From contig NZ_FMCR01000001.1 of the NCBI RefSeq assembly GCF_900091575.1, forward strand, positions 1,426,001 to 1,490,000: a stretch of DNA of 64,000 bases, given 5' to 3'. The notes beneath the pieces are model-generated. The model saw only the letters and a list, made by a program, of their open reading frames with translations. It did no database searches and was not told the DNA's origin. Origin of the DNA: Micromonospora saelicesensis (GTDB lineage Bacteria; Actinomycetota; Actinomycetes; Mycobacteriales; Micromonosporaceae). This document shows, piece after piece, positions 8,292 to 16,920 of the stretch (its first letter is position 1; the number at the start of each line of letters is the position of its first letter). Made by a program: the position numbers and the translations under genes.

Positions 8292-9122
8292 TCAGTCGAC
8301 GAGCGGGCCGAGTTGCGGGCGCTTCGCCGTCACCGTGTCGCCGGACGACCGACCGGTCAACCGCCGCTTCACCCAGGGGGCCAGGTACTGACCGGCCCAC
8401 CGCAGGTCGGAAGCGCGGGCGGCCAGCCACGGCGACGGCGCCGGGTGCGGCGGAACCATCAGCCACTCCTCGTCGCAACCAACCCCGAGGGCGTTCAACA
8501 CCTGCCCGGCGACCCGTCGATGCCCGGCCGGGGAGAGGTGCAGCCGGTCGGTGCTCCAGAGCATGGGGTTGAGGAACGTGTCGTCGGCGTACAGGTCGAC
8601 CATGATGGCGCCGTGCCGCTCGGCGGTCTCGCCGACCGCCTGGTTGAGTAGCTGCACCCGGGGGGCGACGAGGCGTTGGCCGGGCAGTCGGGCCATCACG
8701 TCCGCGAACCGGAAGAGGAGCACGTCCGCGCCGCCCGAGCGCAGTTGCCGGACCACCTCGTCGAAGCGGGCGACCAGCGTGTCCGGGTCGAAGGTGCGCC
8801 GCAGCACGTCGTTGCCACCGGCCGCGAAACTGATCAGGTCCGGCTTCATCGCCACGGCGGAGGGCACCTGCTCGGCGACCACGCTGGGGAAGAGCCGGCC
8901 CCGGATGGCCAGGTTCGCGTACCGGAAGTCGGGCCCCGCTTCGGCGGCGAGCCGGGTCGCGACCAGGTCCGCCCAGCCCCGGTAGGTGCCGTCCGGGTAC
9001 GCGTCGTCCATACCCTCGGTGAAGCTGTCCCCGACCGCGACAAAACTGCCCCAGCGCACCCCGCGCCCCCTCACACCTTCGTTGCCTGCGGCGACCAGTC
9101 TGTCACCGGAGAGGCGACGCAT
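8292..9122 (-). CDS. SGNH/GDSL hydrolase
   Basis: A 276-aa esterase/lipase-like protein of the SGNH family. Block I is AVGDSFTEG with the nucleophile Ser33, block III is GGNDV, and block V is DRLHLSPAGH, supplying the Asp and His of the triad. It has no signal peptide, so it is probably cytosolic, acting on an ester or acyl substrate that cannot be named. The ATG at 9122 is preferred; in-frame ATG 9155 and an internal GTG are alternatives. It is followed immediately by the small amidohydrolase-like gene. Confidence 0.87.
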   Translation of the reverse strand: MRRLSGDRLVAAGNEGVRGRGVRWGSFVAVGDSFTEGMDDAYPDGTYRGWADLVATRLAAEAGPDFRYANLAIRGRLFPSVVAEQVPSAVAMKPDLISFAAGGNDVLRRTFDPDTLVARFDEVVRQLRSGGADVLLFRFADVMARLPGQRLVAPRVQLLNQAVGETAERHGAIMVDLYADDTFLNPMLWSTDRLHLSPAGHRRVAGQVLNALGVGCDEEWLMVPPHPAPSPWLAARASDLRWAGQYLAPWVKRRLTGRSSGDTVTAKRPQLGPLVD

Positions 9123-9160
9123 GGTGCCCCGATCTGCCGACGTGTCACAGGTCATTGAGC

Positions 9161-9201
9161 GACGGCCGGGCGGAGCCTGGTCCAGGCTCCGCCCGGCCGT
9201 C
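9161..9201. terminator. Perfect 20-bp hairpin downstream of the second sigma/propeller pair
   Basis: The arm GACGGCCGGGCGGAGCCTGG (9161-9180) is exactly complementary to 9182-9201 around a single central base. It lies between the leftward propeller gene (stop 9218) and the start of the SGNH hydrolase. The T-tract is weak, as is common in high-GC terminators. Confidence 0.7.
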
Positions 9202-9217
9202 AACGGCCGATCAGCCG

Positions 9218-10345
9218 TCAGGGCGCGTACGCGAGCAGCGCCAGCCCTCGGGTGTCGCGGGCCTCGACGACCTCGCCCAGCACCCCGAACCCGGCGTCGA
9301 GCACGACGATCCGATCCGCGTTCCGGACCAGGACCAACTTGTCGGAGGTGAAGAAGATGTTCCTGACTTCCCCGTTGACCGGCAGCTTCTTGACCTTGCT
9401 GGTGGCGACGTCGACGACCGCGTGGCTGTCGTCGCGACGAGACGGGTCGGTCCCCTTCCAACCCACCGCCACGTAGCGACCGTCCATGGACACGCTGCGG
9501 GCGCTCCAACCGTCGTACTTGTCGGCATCTTCGCTCGGCGGCTCGTAGGTGTAGTGGCGACGGCTTCCCGGGCCGGAGACGAACGGCCCCGACTCGTCCG
9601 CGGCAGCGAGGTAACGACCGTCGGCGGACCAGCACCGGTCCGTCTCCTGACCCGGATCACCATCAACAGGCTTACCGGTGACCACGTTCATCAGGACGGA
9701 CGCCCCGTCGTTCTGCCGGACCATCAGGCGGTCACTGCCCATCCACACCAGTGCCCTGCTGCCGAGACAGCCGACCTCGGTGGCGAGCTTCCGCTTGCGC
9801 GTCCCGTCGATGGCGGCGGTCATCAGCGCACCGAAGCCCGCCGCATCGGCGTCCTCCACCCAGGCCAGCCGTTGCCCGTTCGGCGAGACGGTGATGGAGT
9901 TGCCGACGCACGGCTCACCGCCGAGCGGTATCCGGGCCACCGTGCGATCGGCTCCACGCTGGACGGCGTGGACGACTGCGTCCTTCGACGTGCGACCGAG
10001 GTAGTAGAGCGTGCCGGCCAACACCTTCGCCGTTGAATCATCCGGGCTTCCCGAAATGTCGGGAGACACGGTGGGCGACGGGTTCAGCGGGGAATCGGTC
10101 GGCGTGGGCGCCACGGTGACCGAAGGGGTGTCCGCCGGCAGCGGCGCGGGTCCGCTGGCATCCGGGCGGGTCACGAAGGCGGCACCGGTGGCAGCGCCGA
10201 TCAACGCGAGGGCGGCGGCCGAGGTCGCCACCGCGCGCTGGATGCCGAGCCGGCGGGACGCTCGCAGGGTGCGGTCGCGAAGGTCGACGGGCTCGACCTC
10301 TGCAGCCAGGTCGGCCAGGTCGAGCCGGAGACGCTGGTCGTTCAT
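9218..10345 (-). CDS. Membrane-anchored beta-propeller-like protein, putative partner of the SigE-family sigma factor (second pair)
   Basis: A 375-aa protein with the same plan as the product of 5626-6816: a short cytosolic N-terminus (residues 1-36, LRASRRLGIQR before the membrane), one helix near residues 38-58 (AVATSAAALALIGAATGA), a Pro/Thr/Ser linker at about 62-100, and an external domain of WD/TolB-like blocks (VSPNGQRLAWVEDAD, WSADGRYLAAADESG, SMDGRYVAVGWKG). No zinc anti-sigma motif is seen. Its ATG overlaps the sigma stop by 4 nt. The role as sigma regulator or envelope sensor is inferred from the repeated pairing. Confidence 0.62.
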   Translation of the reverse strand: MNDQRLRLDLADLAAEVEPVDLRDRTLRASRRLGIQRAVATSAAALALIGAATGAAFVTRPDASGPAPLPADTPSVTVAPTPTDSPLNPSPTVSPDISGSPDDSTAKVLAGTLYYLGRTSKDAVVHAVQRGADRTVARIPLGGEPCVGNSITVSPNGQRLAWVEDADAAGFGALMTAAIDGTRKRKLATEVGCLGSRALVWMGSDRLMVRQNDGASVLMNVVTGKPVDGDPGQETDRCWSADGRYLAAADESGPFVSGPGSRRHYTYEPPSEDADKYDGWSARSVSMDGRYVAVGWKGTDPSRRDDSHAVVDVATSKVKKLPVNGEVRNIFFTSDKLVLVRNADRIVVLDAGFGVLGEVVEARDTRGLALLAYAP

Positions 10346-10869
10346 CGGATGCTTCCTTCCAGGACGTACAGCTCGGCGAGCTCGGGCGCGACGGCACGTA
10401 ACTTGGCCAGCGATTTGGCCGTCTGACTCTTCACCGTGCCGACGGTGACGCCGAGCAGGTCGGCGGTCTCCGCCTCGCTCCGGTCCTCGAAGAACCGCAA
10501 CACCAGCACGGCACGTTGCTTCGGAGAAAGCCTCAGCAGTGCTGACTTGAGGGTGAGCCGCAGGCTGGTCTGCTGGGCGTGGTCGGACGCCGAGCCGCCT
10601 CCGCGTGGCTCGGGCAGGTCGCCCGGCATCGACTCGGGAACCCGACGGCGGCGCCACCAGGACACTTGCAGGTGGTACATGACCTTGCGGGTGTACGCCT
10701 CGGCGTTGCCGCTGCGGTGCAGGCGGTTCCACGAGCGGTGCGTACGAGCCAGGGCCGACTGGACCAGGTCTTCGGCCAGATGCTGGTCGCCGGTGAGGAG
10801 GTAGGCCGAGCGCAACAGCGCCGGCGTGCGAGTACGGACGAACGAGTCGAACTCCGTCAGAGGGTCCAC
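10342..10869 (-). CDS. SigE-family ECF-like RNA polymerase sigma factor (second of two pairs)
   Basis: A 175-aa sigma factor closely similar in layout to the one at 5081-5629. Region 2 includes LLRSAYLLTGDQHLAEDLVQ and the Trp-rich VSWWRRRR segment; region 4 has LSPKQRAVLVLRFFEDRS and VTVGTVKSQTAKSLAKL. GTG at 10869 is the start. The stop overlaps the ATG of the propeller protein (4-nt overlap), so expression is coupled. It is in the opposite orientation to the first pair and 5 kb away. Confidence 0.87.
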   Translation of the reverse strand: MDPLTEFDSFVRTRTPALLRSAYLLTGDQHLAEDLVQSALARTHRSWNRLHRSGNAEAYTRKVMYHLQVSWWRRRRVPESMPGDLPEPRGGGSASDHAQQTSLRLTLKSALLRLSPKQRAVLVLRFFEDRSEAETADLLGVTVGTVKSQTAKSLAKLRAVAPELAELYVLEGSIR

Positions 10870-11031
10870 ACGAGCCGATCCTTCGGGTCATGGTGCGGCG
10901 AACTTGATGCCCTTCCAGACGTCGCGCTGGTCTCCGGTGGTTGCCGCCCGGTGCGCCAACTTCCGACAGTGACGCCCGCCTCGGAGCGAATTCGATCGCC
11001 GGGCCGGACGCGCCCGCTCTAGGCTGCGCGG

Positions 11032-12801
11032 ATGCTGCTACGCATGTCGACCCTGTTGCTGCGGACCCTGCGCGAGGATCCGGCCGACGCGGAGGTGCCG
11101 AGCCACCGGCTGCTGCTGCGCGCCGGCTACATCCGTCGGGCCGCACCGGGCGGCTACACCTGGCTGCCGCTGGGCAAGCTGGTGCTGGATCGGATCACCG
11201 AGGTGGTGCGGGGCGAGCTGCTGGCGATCGGCGACCAGGAGGTGCACTTCCCGGCGCTGCTGCCCGCTGATCCGTACCGCACCAGCGGCCGGTGGACGGA
11301 GTACGGCGACGACATCTTCACCCTCGCCGACCGGCGCGGTGCCGAGCACCTGTTGGCGCCCACCCACGAGGAGATGGCGGCGCTGCTGGTCAAGGACCTG
11401 TTCAGCTCGTACCGGGACTTCCCGGTGACGCTGTTCCAGGTGCAGACGAAGTTCCGCGACGAGGCGCGGCCGCGTGCCGGCCTGCTGCGTGGCCGGGAGT
11501 TCCTGATGAAGGACGCGTACTCCTTCGACCTGGACGAGGCGGGGCTGCGGGAGGCGTACGGGCGGCATCGCGCCGCGTACCAGCGGATCTTCGACCGGTT
11601 GGGGCTGGACTACACGGTGGTGCGGGCGATGTCCGGCGCGATGGGCGGCTCCGCGTCGGAGGAGTTCCTGGCGGCGACGCCGGTCGGCGAGGACACCTTC
11701 GTCGGCTGCACCTCCTGCGACTTCGCGGCGAACACCGAGGCGGTGGCCACCCGGGTCCCGAGCGCCGGTGACCCGAGCACGCAGCCGGCCGTCGAGGTGC
11801 ACGACACTCCGGAGACAGCGACGATCGCGAGCCTTGTGGAGTTGGCCAACGCGCGCCGGTTGGGCGGTCGGGACGGCTGGACCGCCGCGGACACCCTGAA
11901 GAACGTCGTGTTGTCAGTTCGTCAGCCGGGTGCCGACCGGGCCGAGCTCCTGGTCGTCGGGCTGCCCGGTGACCGGGAGGTCGACCTGAAGCGGGTCGGC
12001 GCCGCACTGCACCCGGCACAGGTGAGCGTCTTCGAGGAGTGGACCGAGCATCCGGAGCTGGTTCGCGGCTACATCGGCCCGCAACTGCTCGACAAGCTGG
12101 GCATCCGCTACCTGGTCGACCCTCGGGTGGTGACCGGGTCTGCCTGGCTGACCGGGGCGAACGAGCCGGGCCGACACGCGACCGACGTGGTGTGCGGACG
12201 GGACTTCACCCCCGACGGCACCATCGAGGCGGCCGACGTCCGCGCCGGCGACCCCTGCCCGGAATGCGAGGTGGGCGAGCTGACCATCCGGCGGGGGATC
12301 GAGATCGGGCACATCTTCCAGCTCGGCCGCCGCTTCACCGACGCCTTCGCTGTCGACGTGCTCGGGCCGGCCGGCAAGCCGGTCCGGCCGACCATGGGCT
12401 GCTACGGCATCGGGGTTTCCCGGGCGGTGGCCGCCATCGCCGAGCAGCACCACGACGACCGGGGACTGGTCTGGCCGGCGGCAGTCGCGCCGTGTGACGT
12501 ACACCTGGTGGTTGCGGGCAAGGGCCCGCAGCTCGACGCGGCGCTGGAGCTCGGCGGGCGTCTCGCCGCCGCCGGCCTGCGGGTGCTGGTCGACGACCGC
12601 ACGCACGTCTCGGCCGGGGTCAAGTTCACCGACGCCGAGCTGATCGGCATCCCCCGGGCCGTCGTGGTCGGCCGCCGGCTCGCCGAGGGGTACGTCGAGC
12701 TGCGCGAGCGGGCCGGCGACGGGCGCACCGAGTTGCCGCTGGACGGTCTGGTGGATCGACTCGTCCACGAGGTACGCCAGGAACGTGCGAGCCTGGTGTA
12801 G
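11032..12801 (+). CDS. proS: Proline--tRNA ligase (bacterial type with editing domain)
   Basis: A 589-aa class II aminoacyl-tRNA synthetase that charges tRNA-Pro. Motif 1 ([22 protein letters not shown]), motif 2 ([21 protein letters not shown]) and motif 3 near [11 protein letters not shown] are present. Between motifs 2 and 3 lies the long INS insertion (about residues 230-400) that edits Ala-tRNA-Pro, and an anticodon-binding domain ends the protein. TAGGCT at 11020-11025 is 6 nt before the ATG, suggesting a leaderless transcript starting at or near the ATG. A YbaK-type trans-editing gene lies 1.7 kb downstream. Confidence 0.96.
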   Translation: MLLRMSTLLLRTLREDPADAEVPSHRLLLRAGYIRRAAPGGYTWLPLGKLVLDRITEVVRGELLAIGDQEVHFPALLPADPYRTSGRWTEYGDDIFTLADRRGAEHLLAPTHEEMAALLVKDLFSSYRDFPVTLFQVQTKFRDEARPRAGLLRGREFLMKDAYSFDLDEAGLREAYGRHRAAYQRIFDRLGLDYTVVRAMSGAMGGSASEEFLAATPVGEDTFVGCTSCDFAANTEAVATRVPSAGDPSTQPAVEVHDTPETATIASLVELANARRLGGRDGWTAADTLKNVVLSVRQPGADRAELLVVGLPGDREVDLKRVGAALHPAQVSVFEEWTEHPELVRGYIGPQLLDKLGIRYLVDPRVVTGSAWLTGANEPGRHATDVVCGRDFTPDGTIEAADVRAGDPCPECEVGELTIRRGIEIGHIFQLGRRFTDAFAVDVLGPAGKPVRPTMGCYGIGVSRAVAAIAEQHHDDRGLVWPAAVAPCDVHLVVAGKGPQLDAALELGGRLAAAGLRVLVDDRTHVSAGVKFTDAELIGIPRAVVVGRRLAEGYVELRERAGDGRTELPLDGLVDRLVHEVRQERASLV

Positions 12802-12858
12802 CTGTCGCGTCACAGGGTAGTGCAGTCGGATCGGGTGGAAACGTCTTCGGAGGCTCTC

Positions 12859-13284
12859 ATGACCGGTTACCGGGTCAGTGACGTGATGACCAAGCAGGTC
12901 GTGTACCTGCCGGCCGAGACCACCCTGGACGAGGCGGCCAGGGTGATGAAGGAGGCCGACATCGGTGATGTGGTGGTCACCGACGGCGCGAGCCTCGCCG
13001 GCATGCTCACCGACCGGGACATCGTGGTGCGGGCCGTGGCGGAGAACAGCTCCCCCGCGGCCACCACCATCGGCTCGATCGTCACCCGCGAGGTCGTCAT
13101 GATCGAGCAGCACTGCACGGCGGGTGAGGCGGCGGCGCTCATGCGGGATCGGGGCATCCGACGCGTGCTGGTCTGTGACAGTGACCGCAAGCTGGTGGGG
13201 ATCGTCTCGCTCGGCGACCTGGCCATGCAGCTCGACCCCACCAGCGCGCTCAGCGAGATCAGCGAGCAGTCGCCCACCGTGTGA
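12859..13284 (+). CDS. CBS domain-containing protein
   Basis: A 141-aa cytosolic protein made of two CBS motifs (about residues 5-60 and 70-130), each with the I-V-V-T-D-R-D or V-G-I-V-S-L-G-D strand pattern. Tandem CBS domains form a Bateman module that binds adenine nucleotides. The ATG at 12859 has a GGAGG Shine-Dalgarno 7 nt upstream, so the 13-codon longer reading is rejected. A second protein with this arrangement is encoded at 26616-27035. The partner protein it would regulate is unknown. Confidence 0.88.
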   Translation: MTGYRVSDVMTKQVVYLPAETTLDEAARVMKEADIGDVVVTDGASLAGMLTDRDIVVRAVAENSSPAATTIGSIVTREVVMIEQHCTAGEAAALMRDRGIRRVLVCDSDRKLVGIVSLGDLAMQLDPTSALSEISEQSPTV

Positions 13285-13319
13285 CCGGGGCCCCCGCACG
13301 ACGGCGGTAGCCTCGACGC

Positions 13320-13748
13320 ATGGCTGACATGCCGGCCCGACTGGCCGAGATCGTCGACGAGTTCGCCGCCGCGCCGCGCGACCTGGTGCTGGAGCTGCTC
13401 CTGGAGTATTCGGACGTCCTCCCGGCGCTGCCGGAGGGCACCGCGGAGCGCGAGGGCATGGAACAGGTGCCCGAGTGTCAGACGGCGTTCTTCCTGCGCG
13501 CCCGGGTGACCCCGGAAGGCACCGTGGAGACGCTCTTCGACTGCCCGCCGGAGGCGCCCACCACCCGGGCGTTCGCCGGGATCCTCGCCGAGGGGCTGGC
13601 GGGGGCGAGCGCCGAGCAGGTGCTGGCCGTGCCGGACGACCTCTATCAGCGAATGGGGCTGGCCCAGGCGATCAGCCCGCTGCGGATTCGCGGCGGCACG
13701 GCGATCCTGGGCCGTCTCAAGCGGCAGATCCGGGAACAACTCGGCTGA
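13320..13748 (+). CDS. SufE family cysteine desulfuration protein
   Basis: A 142-aa sulfur acceptor for the SufS-type desulfurase in Fe-S cluster assembly. The conserved segment MEQVPECQTAFF carries the sulfur-accepting Cys53, and the C-terminal RLKRQIREQL helix is typical. TAGCCT at 13308-13313 lies 6 nt before the ATG, so translation is probably leaderless. No sufS, sufU or sufBCD is in the window; the rhodanese at 6921 may be a functional partner, although it is not adjacent. Confidence 0.9.
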   Translation: MADMPARLAEIVDEFAAAPRDLVLELLLEYSDVLPALPEGTAEREGMEQVPECQTAFFLRARVTPEGTVETLFDCPPEAPTTRAFAGILAEGLAGASAEQVLAVPDDLYQRMGLAQAISPLRIRGGTAILGRLKRQIREQLG

Positions 13749-13768
13749 CCGCGAGGTTGGCACCGATC

Positions 13769-14410
13769 ATGGAGATCGAGATCTACGCGGACGTCATCTG
13801 CCCGTGGTGCTACATCGGCAAGCGCCGCCTGGATCAGGCCCTCGCCAGCTACGAGGGTGAGGTGACGGTCCGCTACCGACCGTTCCAGCTCGACCCGTCG
13901 CCGGTGGCGAAGCCCCAGCCGCTGGTGGAGGCGCTGGCCGGCAAGTTCGGCGGCCCGGAGCGCGCCCGGCAGATGGTCGACCACGTGACCCAGGTCGCGG
14001 CGGCCGACGGGCTGCGGCTCGACTACGACCGCGCGGTGATCGCCAACACCTTCGAGGCGCACCGGTTGGTCTCCTGGGCGAGCGACCAGGGCAGGGCGGC
14101 CGAAATGGTGGAGGCGCTCTACCAGGCGCACTTCAACAACGGTGTCGACGTCGGCTCGCGGGAGGCGCTGGCCACCCTGGCCGGTGAGATCGGCCTGGAC
14201 GCGGCCGACGCACGCCGGTTCCTCGACTCCGACGAGCGCGTCGCCGACGTCGCCGCCGACCTGGCCGCCGCCAGGGATCTGGGCATCACCAGCGTGCCGA
14301 CCTTCGTGCTGGCCGGAAAGTACGCGGTCTCCGGTGCGCAGGAAGTGCAGACGCTGCTCGCCGCGTTCGCCGAGGTCGAGCAGCGCGAGTCCGCAGCGCA
14401 CTCACACTGA
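13769..14410 (+). CDS. DsbA family oxidoreductase (FrnE-like)
   Basis: A 213-aa thioredoxin-fold protein with the active-site CPWC at residues 11-14 (ADVICPWCYIG) and the cis-proline segment ITSVPTFVLAG near residue 178. A helical insertion separates the two halves, as in 2-hydroxychromene-2-carboxylate isomerase/FrnE proteins. It has no signal peptide, so it acts in the cytosol as a thiol oxidoreductase or a polyketide-tailoring isomerase relative. It starts 20 nt after sufE, with GAGG upstream, and the two are probably one transcription unit. Confidence 0.9.
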   Translation: MEIEIYADVICPWCYIGKRRLDQALASYEGEVTVRYRPFQLDPSPVAKPQPLVEALAGKFGGPERARQMVDHVTQVAAADGLRLDYDRAVIANTFEAHRLVSWASDQGRAAEMVEALYQAHFNNGVDVGSREALATLAGEIGLDAADARRFLDSDERVADVAADLAAARDLGITSVPTFVLAGKYAVSGAQEVQTLLAAFAEVEQRESAAHSH

Positions 14411-14449
14411 GTCACCGACGGCCGGGCGTCCGGCATCGATGATCACGAT

Positions 14450-14463
14450 GTTTCACGTGCAAC
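14450..14463. promoter_or_regulatory. Near-perfect parS-like site
   Basis: GTTTCACGTGCAAC differs from the 14-bp parS palindrome at one position (C for A in the right arm). It lies between two convergent genes, about 32 kb left of the five perfect sites. ParB may bind it weakly; this is inference. Confidence 0.45.
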
Positions 14464-14484
14464 AACATCGATGCCGATGCCTGG

Positions 14485-15033
14485 TCAGACAGGCCTGGCC
14501 AGCCCCTCCACCACCTGGGCGCCGGGCAGCGCGCCCAACGCCGGCCCCGGCAGCGCGATCTTGCTGTGCCGTACGCCGGACCCGACGATCACGTGCGGTG
14601 TGGCGATGACCCGCGCGTCCACCAGGATCGGCCACTGGGCCGGCAGCCCGATCGGGGTGATGCCGCCGTACTCCATGCCGGTCAACTCCACAGCGTCGTC
14701 CATCGGGGCGAAGCTCGCCTTACGGACGTCCAGCGCCCGGCGGGCCACCCCGTTCACGTCGGCCCGCGTGGTGGCCAGGATGATGCAGGCCGCGTAGCGC
14801 ACCACGCCCTCGCGCTTGCCCGCCACCACGACACAGTTGGCCGACACGTCCAACCCCACCTCGTACGCCGCGCAGAACGCCGCGGTGTCGGCGAGGTCGG
14901 CGTCGATCGGCGCGACCAGCACGTCGTTGACGTCCACCGGCGCGTCGGCCGGCCACTGCGCGATGGCCTCCGCGACCGGCGGGGCGAGCAGATCCAGGCG
15001 GGCGCGGGCCGGTTCGGTCTTCAGCGTTCCCAT
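14485..15033 (-). CDS. YbaK/EbsC family aminoacyl-tRNA deacylase
   Basis: A 182-aa protein of the YbaK/ProX editing family, which hydrolyses mischarged tRNAs such as Cys-tRNA-Pro or Ala-tRNA-Pro. The KTEPARARLDLLAPP start, the NCVVVAGKREGVVRYAACII strand with the conserved Lys, and GITPIGLP near residue 130 fit the family. The ATG at 15033 is chosen because the frame upstream is not family-like. Its position 1.7 kb from proS, whose product already carries an INS editing domain, is suggestive but not operonic. Confidence 0.85.
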   Translation of the reverse strand: MGTLKTEPARARLDLLAPPVAEAIAQWPADAPVDVNDVLVAPIDADLADTAAFCAAYEVGLDVSANCVVVAGKREGVVRYAACIILATTRADVNGVARRALDVRKASFAPMDDAVELTGMEYGGITPIGLPAQWPILVDARVIATPHVIVGSGVRHSKIALPGPALGALPGAQVVEGLARPV

Positions 15034-15128
15034 CACGGGTGCGATCCTCGCATCCGCGACGCCGAACCGCCCAGCGGCTCCCCGACCCCCCGGCGACGCC
15101 ACCGGGCCGGGCCGGATCGATCCGGCGC

Positions 15129-15323
15129 TCAACTGCCGGCGAGGAAAGCGTTGTCGCGCATGAAGGAGCGGTCGCGGGAGGCCGCCAACTCCTCCTCGCG
15201 CTGGGCCTTGGCCCGTTGCAGCTCCAGATCCTCGAACGCGTGCCGGACACCCAGCCGGATCACGCCGTAGAGGAAGACGAAGCCGAAGACGTAGAGGATC
15301 ACAGTGGTGACGACAGCGAACAT
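15129..15323 (-). CDS. Small single-pass membrane protein of unknown function
   Basis: A 64-aa protein with one hydrophobic helix at residues 2-24 (AVVTTVILYVFGFVFLYGVI) followed by a charged, Glu/Arg-rich amphipathic tail (AFEDLELQRAKAQREEELAA), which suggests a short coiled coil. The hexamer TACCGT (15330-15335 on the minus strand) is 6 nt before the ATG, consistent with a leaderless transcript. I do not recognise a named family. Confidence 0.68.
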   Translation of the reverse strand: MFAVVTTVILYVFGFVFLYGVIRLGVRHAFEDLELQRAKAQREEELAASRDRSFMRDNAFLAGS

Positions 15324-15360
15324 GGCGTCACGGTAAGACGAACGTGAACCGTTGTTGCTC

Positions 15361-16143
15361 TCATTTCCGGCTGGTTCCCCCGTACGTGTCGGCCAGGTGG
15401 TCGGCCCAGGTACGTACGCCCCGGGGCAGTGCCTCGGTGGCCAGACCACCGGCCCGCAGCTCGCGACCGAGTCGGCCGGGAATCCGCACCGGCAGCAACG
15501 GTCGGCGCGAGCCTCGGGCCGCCAGCCACGCCCGGGCGGCCTCGTCGAAGCGGAGCACCTGCGGCCCACCCAGCTCCTCGATACCGCCCAACGGGCCGGC
15601 GACCAGTCGGGCCGCCAGCCGCGCCGCCACCTCGCCCGGGTCGACCGGTTGGGCGAGCACCGCCCGGTCCCCGATCACCGGGCCCAGCCGCGCACTGGCG
15701 GTCAGCATGTCGTCCAGGAACTGGGGAAACTGGGTGGCCCGCAGCACCGACCATGGCACCGGACCGGCCGCGATCACCTGCTCGGCGGCGAGCTTGTAGC
15801 GGTAGTACGGGATCGGCACCCGATCAACCCCGACGATCGAGATGTAGACGATGTGCCGCACACCGGCCGTGCCGGCGGCCACCACCAGCCGGCGGGTGCC
15901 CAACACGTCCACCTGGTGGGTCTGCCGACCCCGAGGGGCCGACGCCAGGTGCAGCACGGCGTCCACCCCGGTCACCGCCTCGGTCAGCCCGTCCCCGGTG
16001 GCCAGGTCGGACACCACCCACTCCACGTCCGAGCCGGCGGGCGGCCGGCGGCTGGTGGCCCGGACGCTGATCCCGTCGTCGCGCAACCGGCCCAGCACCG
16101 CACGGCCCAGACTGCCGGACGCCCCGGTGACCAGAACCTTCAT
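15361..16143 (-). CDS. NAD(P)-binding SDR/NmrA-like protein
   Basis: A 260-aa atypical short-chain dehydrogenase. The Rossmann glycine motif TGASGSLGRAV is at residues 6-16, and SDLATGDGLTEAVTGVDAVLHLAS follows. The region after YISIVGVDRVPIPYYRYK has the Y-x3-K arrangement seen in NAD(P)H-binding/NmrA-type proteins, which often sense nucleotides or reduce unknown substrates. The ATG at 16143 has a GGGAGG Shine-Dalgarno. The gene is in the same orientation as the small membrane protein downstream. Confidence 0.87.
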   Translation of the reverse strand: MKVLVTGASGSLGRAVLGRLRDDGISVRATSRRPPAGSDVEWVVSDLATGDGLTEAVTGVDAVLHLASAPRGRQTHQVDVLGTRRLVVAAGTAGVRHIVYISIVGVDRVPIPYYRYKLAAEQVIAAGPVPWSVLRATQFPQFLDDMLTASARLGPVIGDRAVLAQPVDPGEVAARLAARLVAGPLGGIEELGGPQVLRFDEAARAWLAARGSRRPLLPVRIPGRLGRELRAGGLATEALPRGVRTWADHLADTYGGTSRK

Positions 16144-16215
16144 CTCGTCCTCCCACTCGCTTGACCTGACCTTGACGAAACGGCGCGGCATCCTGTGACA
16201 GGGTTGGGCGGCGGC

Positions 16216-16869
16216 TCACCCCGAGCGGATCAGGTCCAACACGGTGAGCAGCGCGAAGAACGCGATCACGATCTCGTTGACGATCCACGCGTGCCCCTCG
16301 GCCCACTCCCGCATCCGGGTCAGCACCCGCGAGGCCCTGCTCCCCAACAGCAGCAACGCCAGCAGAGGCAGCGCGAGCAGGAGCACGGTGACCAACACGA
16401 ACGGCACCAGGTGCCACCACGGCAGGTCGTGTCGGGCCACGCTCGCCCCGACGGTGGCCATGGTCAGGTCGTCGGTGGGCGTCGCCACGAAGAGCAGCGC
16501 ACCCAGCCGCAGCGCCTGCGGCGGACCGGCGTGCTCGATGCTCCCCAGCCAGCGCGGCGGTCCGGAGCGGTCCCGGCGTACCCAGATCAGCACGGCCAGG
16601 ATCACGAGCAGGGCCAGCACCACCAGGTCGATGGCGGGGCCGCGATCGACCTTCCCGGCCACGGCGCTGGCGTCGGCGACCACTCCACCCACCAGCTTCG
16701 TCAACAACCAGGCAAACGTCACCCCGGCGGCGACCACCAGCCCCGCGCCGGCGAGGAAGCCCAGCGACGCCGCCCGGGGCCGATCCGATGAGGCCAGGAA
16801 GACCGCCACCACCAACTGCGTCCCGGCGACCATGACCACGGCGAGCGGCAGCACGGTCAGGAAGTTCAT
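16216..16869 (-). CDS. GAP/Sap-family membrane protein
   Basis: A 217-aa integral membrane protein with six hydrophobic helices. The family resemblance is to the GAP (Sap) proteins, which in mycobacteria help add or export sulfolipids and glycopeptidolipids and are distantly related to LysE exporters. The ATP-TDDLTMATVG segment in the middle is typical. GGGAGG lies upstream of the ATG at 16869. The substrate is unknown. Confidence 0.72.
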   Translation of the reverse strand: MNFLTVLPLAVVMVAGTQLVVAVFLASSDRPRAASLGFLAGAGLVVAAGVTFAWLLTKLVGGVVADASAVAGKVDRGPAIDLVVLALLVILAVLIWVRRDRSGPPRWLGSIEHAGPPQALRLGALLFVATPTDDLTMATVGASVARHDLPWWHLVPFVLVTVLLLALPLLALLLLGSRASRVLTRMREWAEGHAWIVNEIVIAFFALLTVLDLIRSG

Positions 16870-16920
16870 CGCCCGCCATCCTCCCGGCACGAGCGGGTGG
16901 GACGCGGCCGAATCCGCCGA

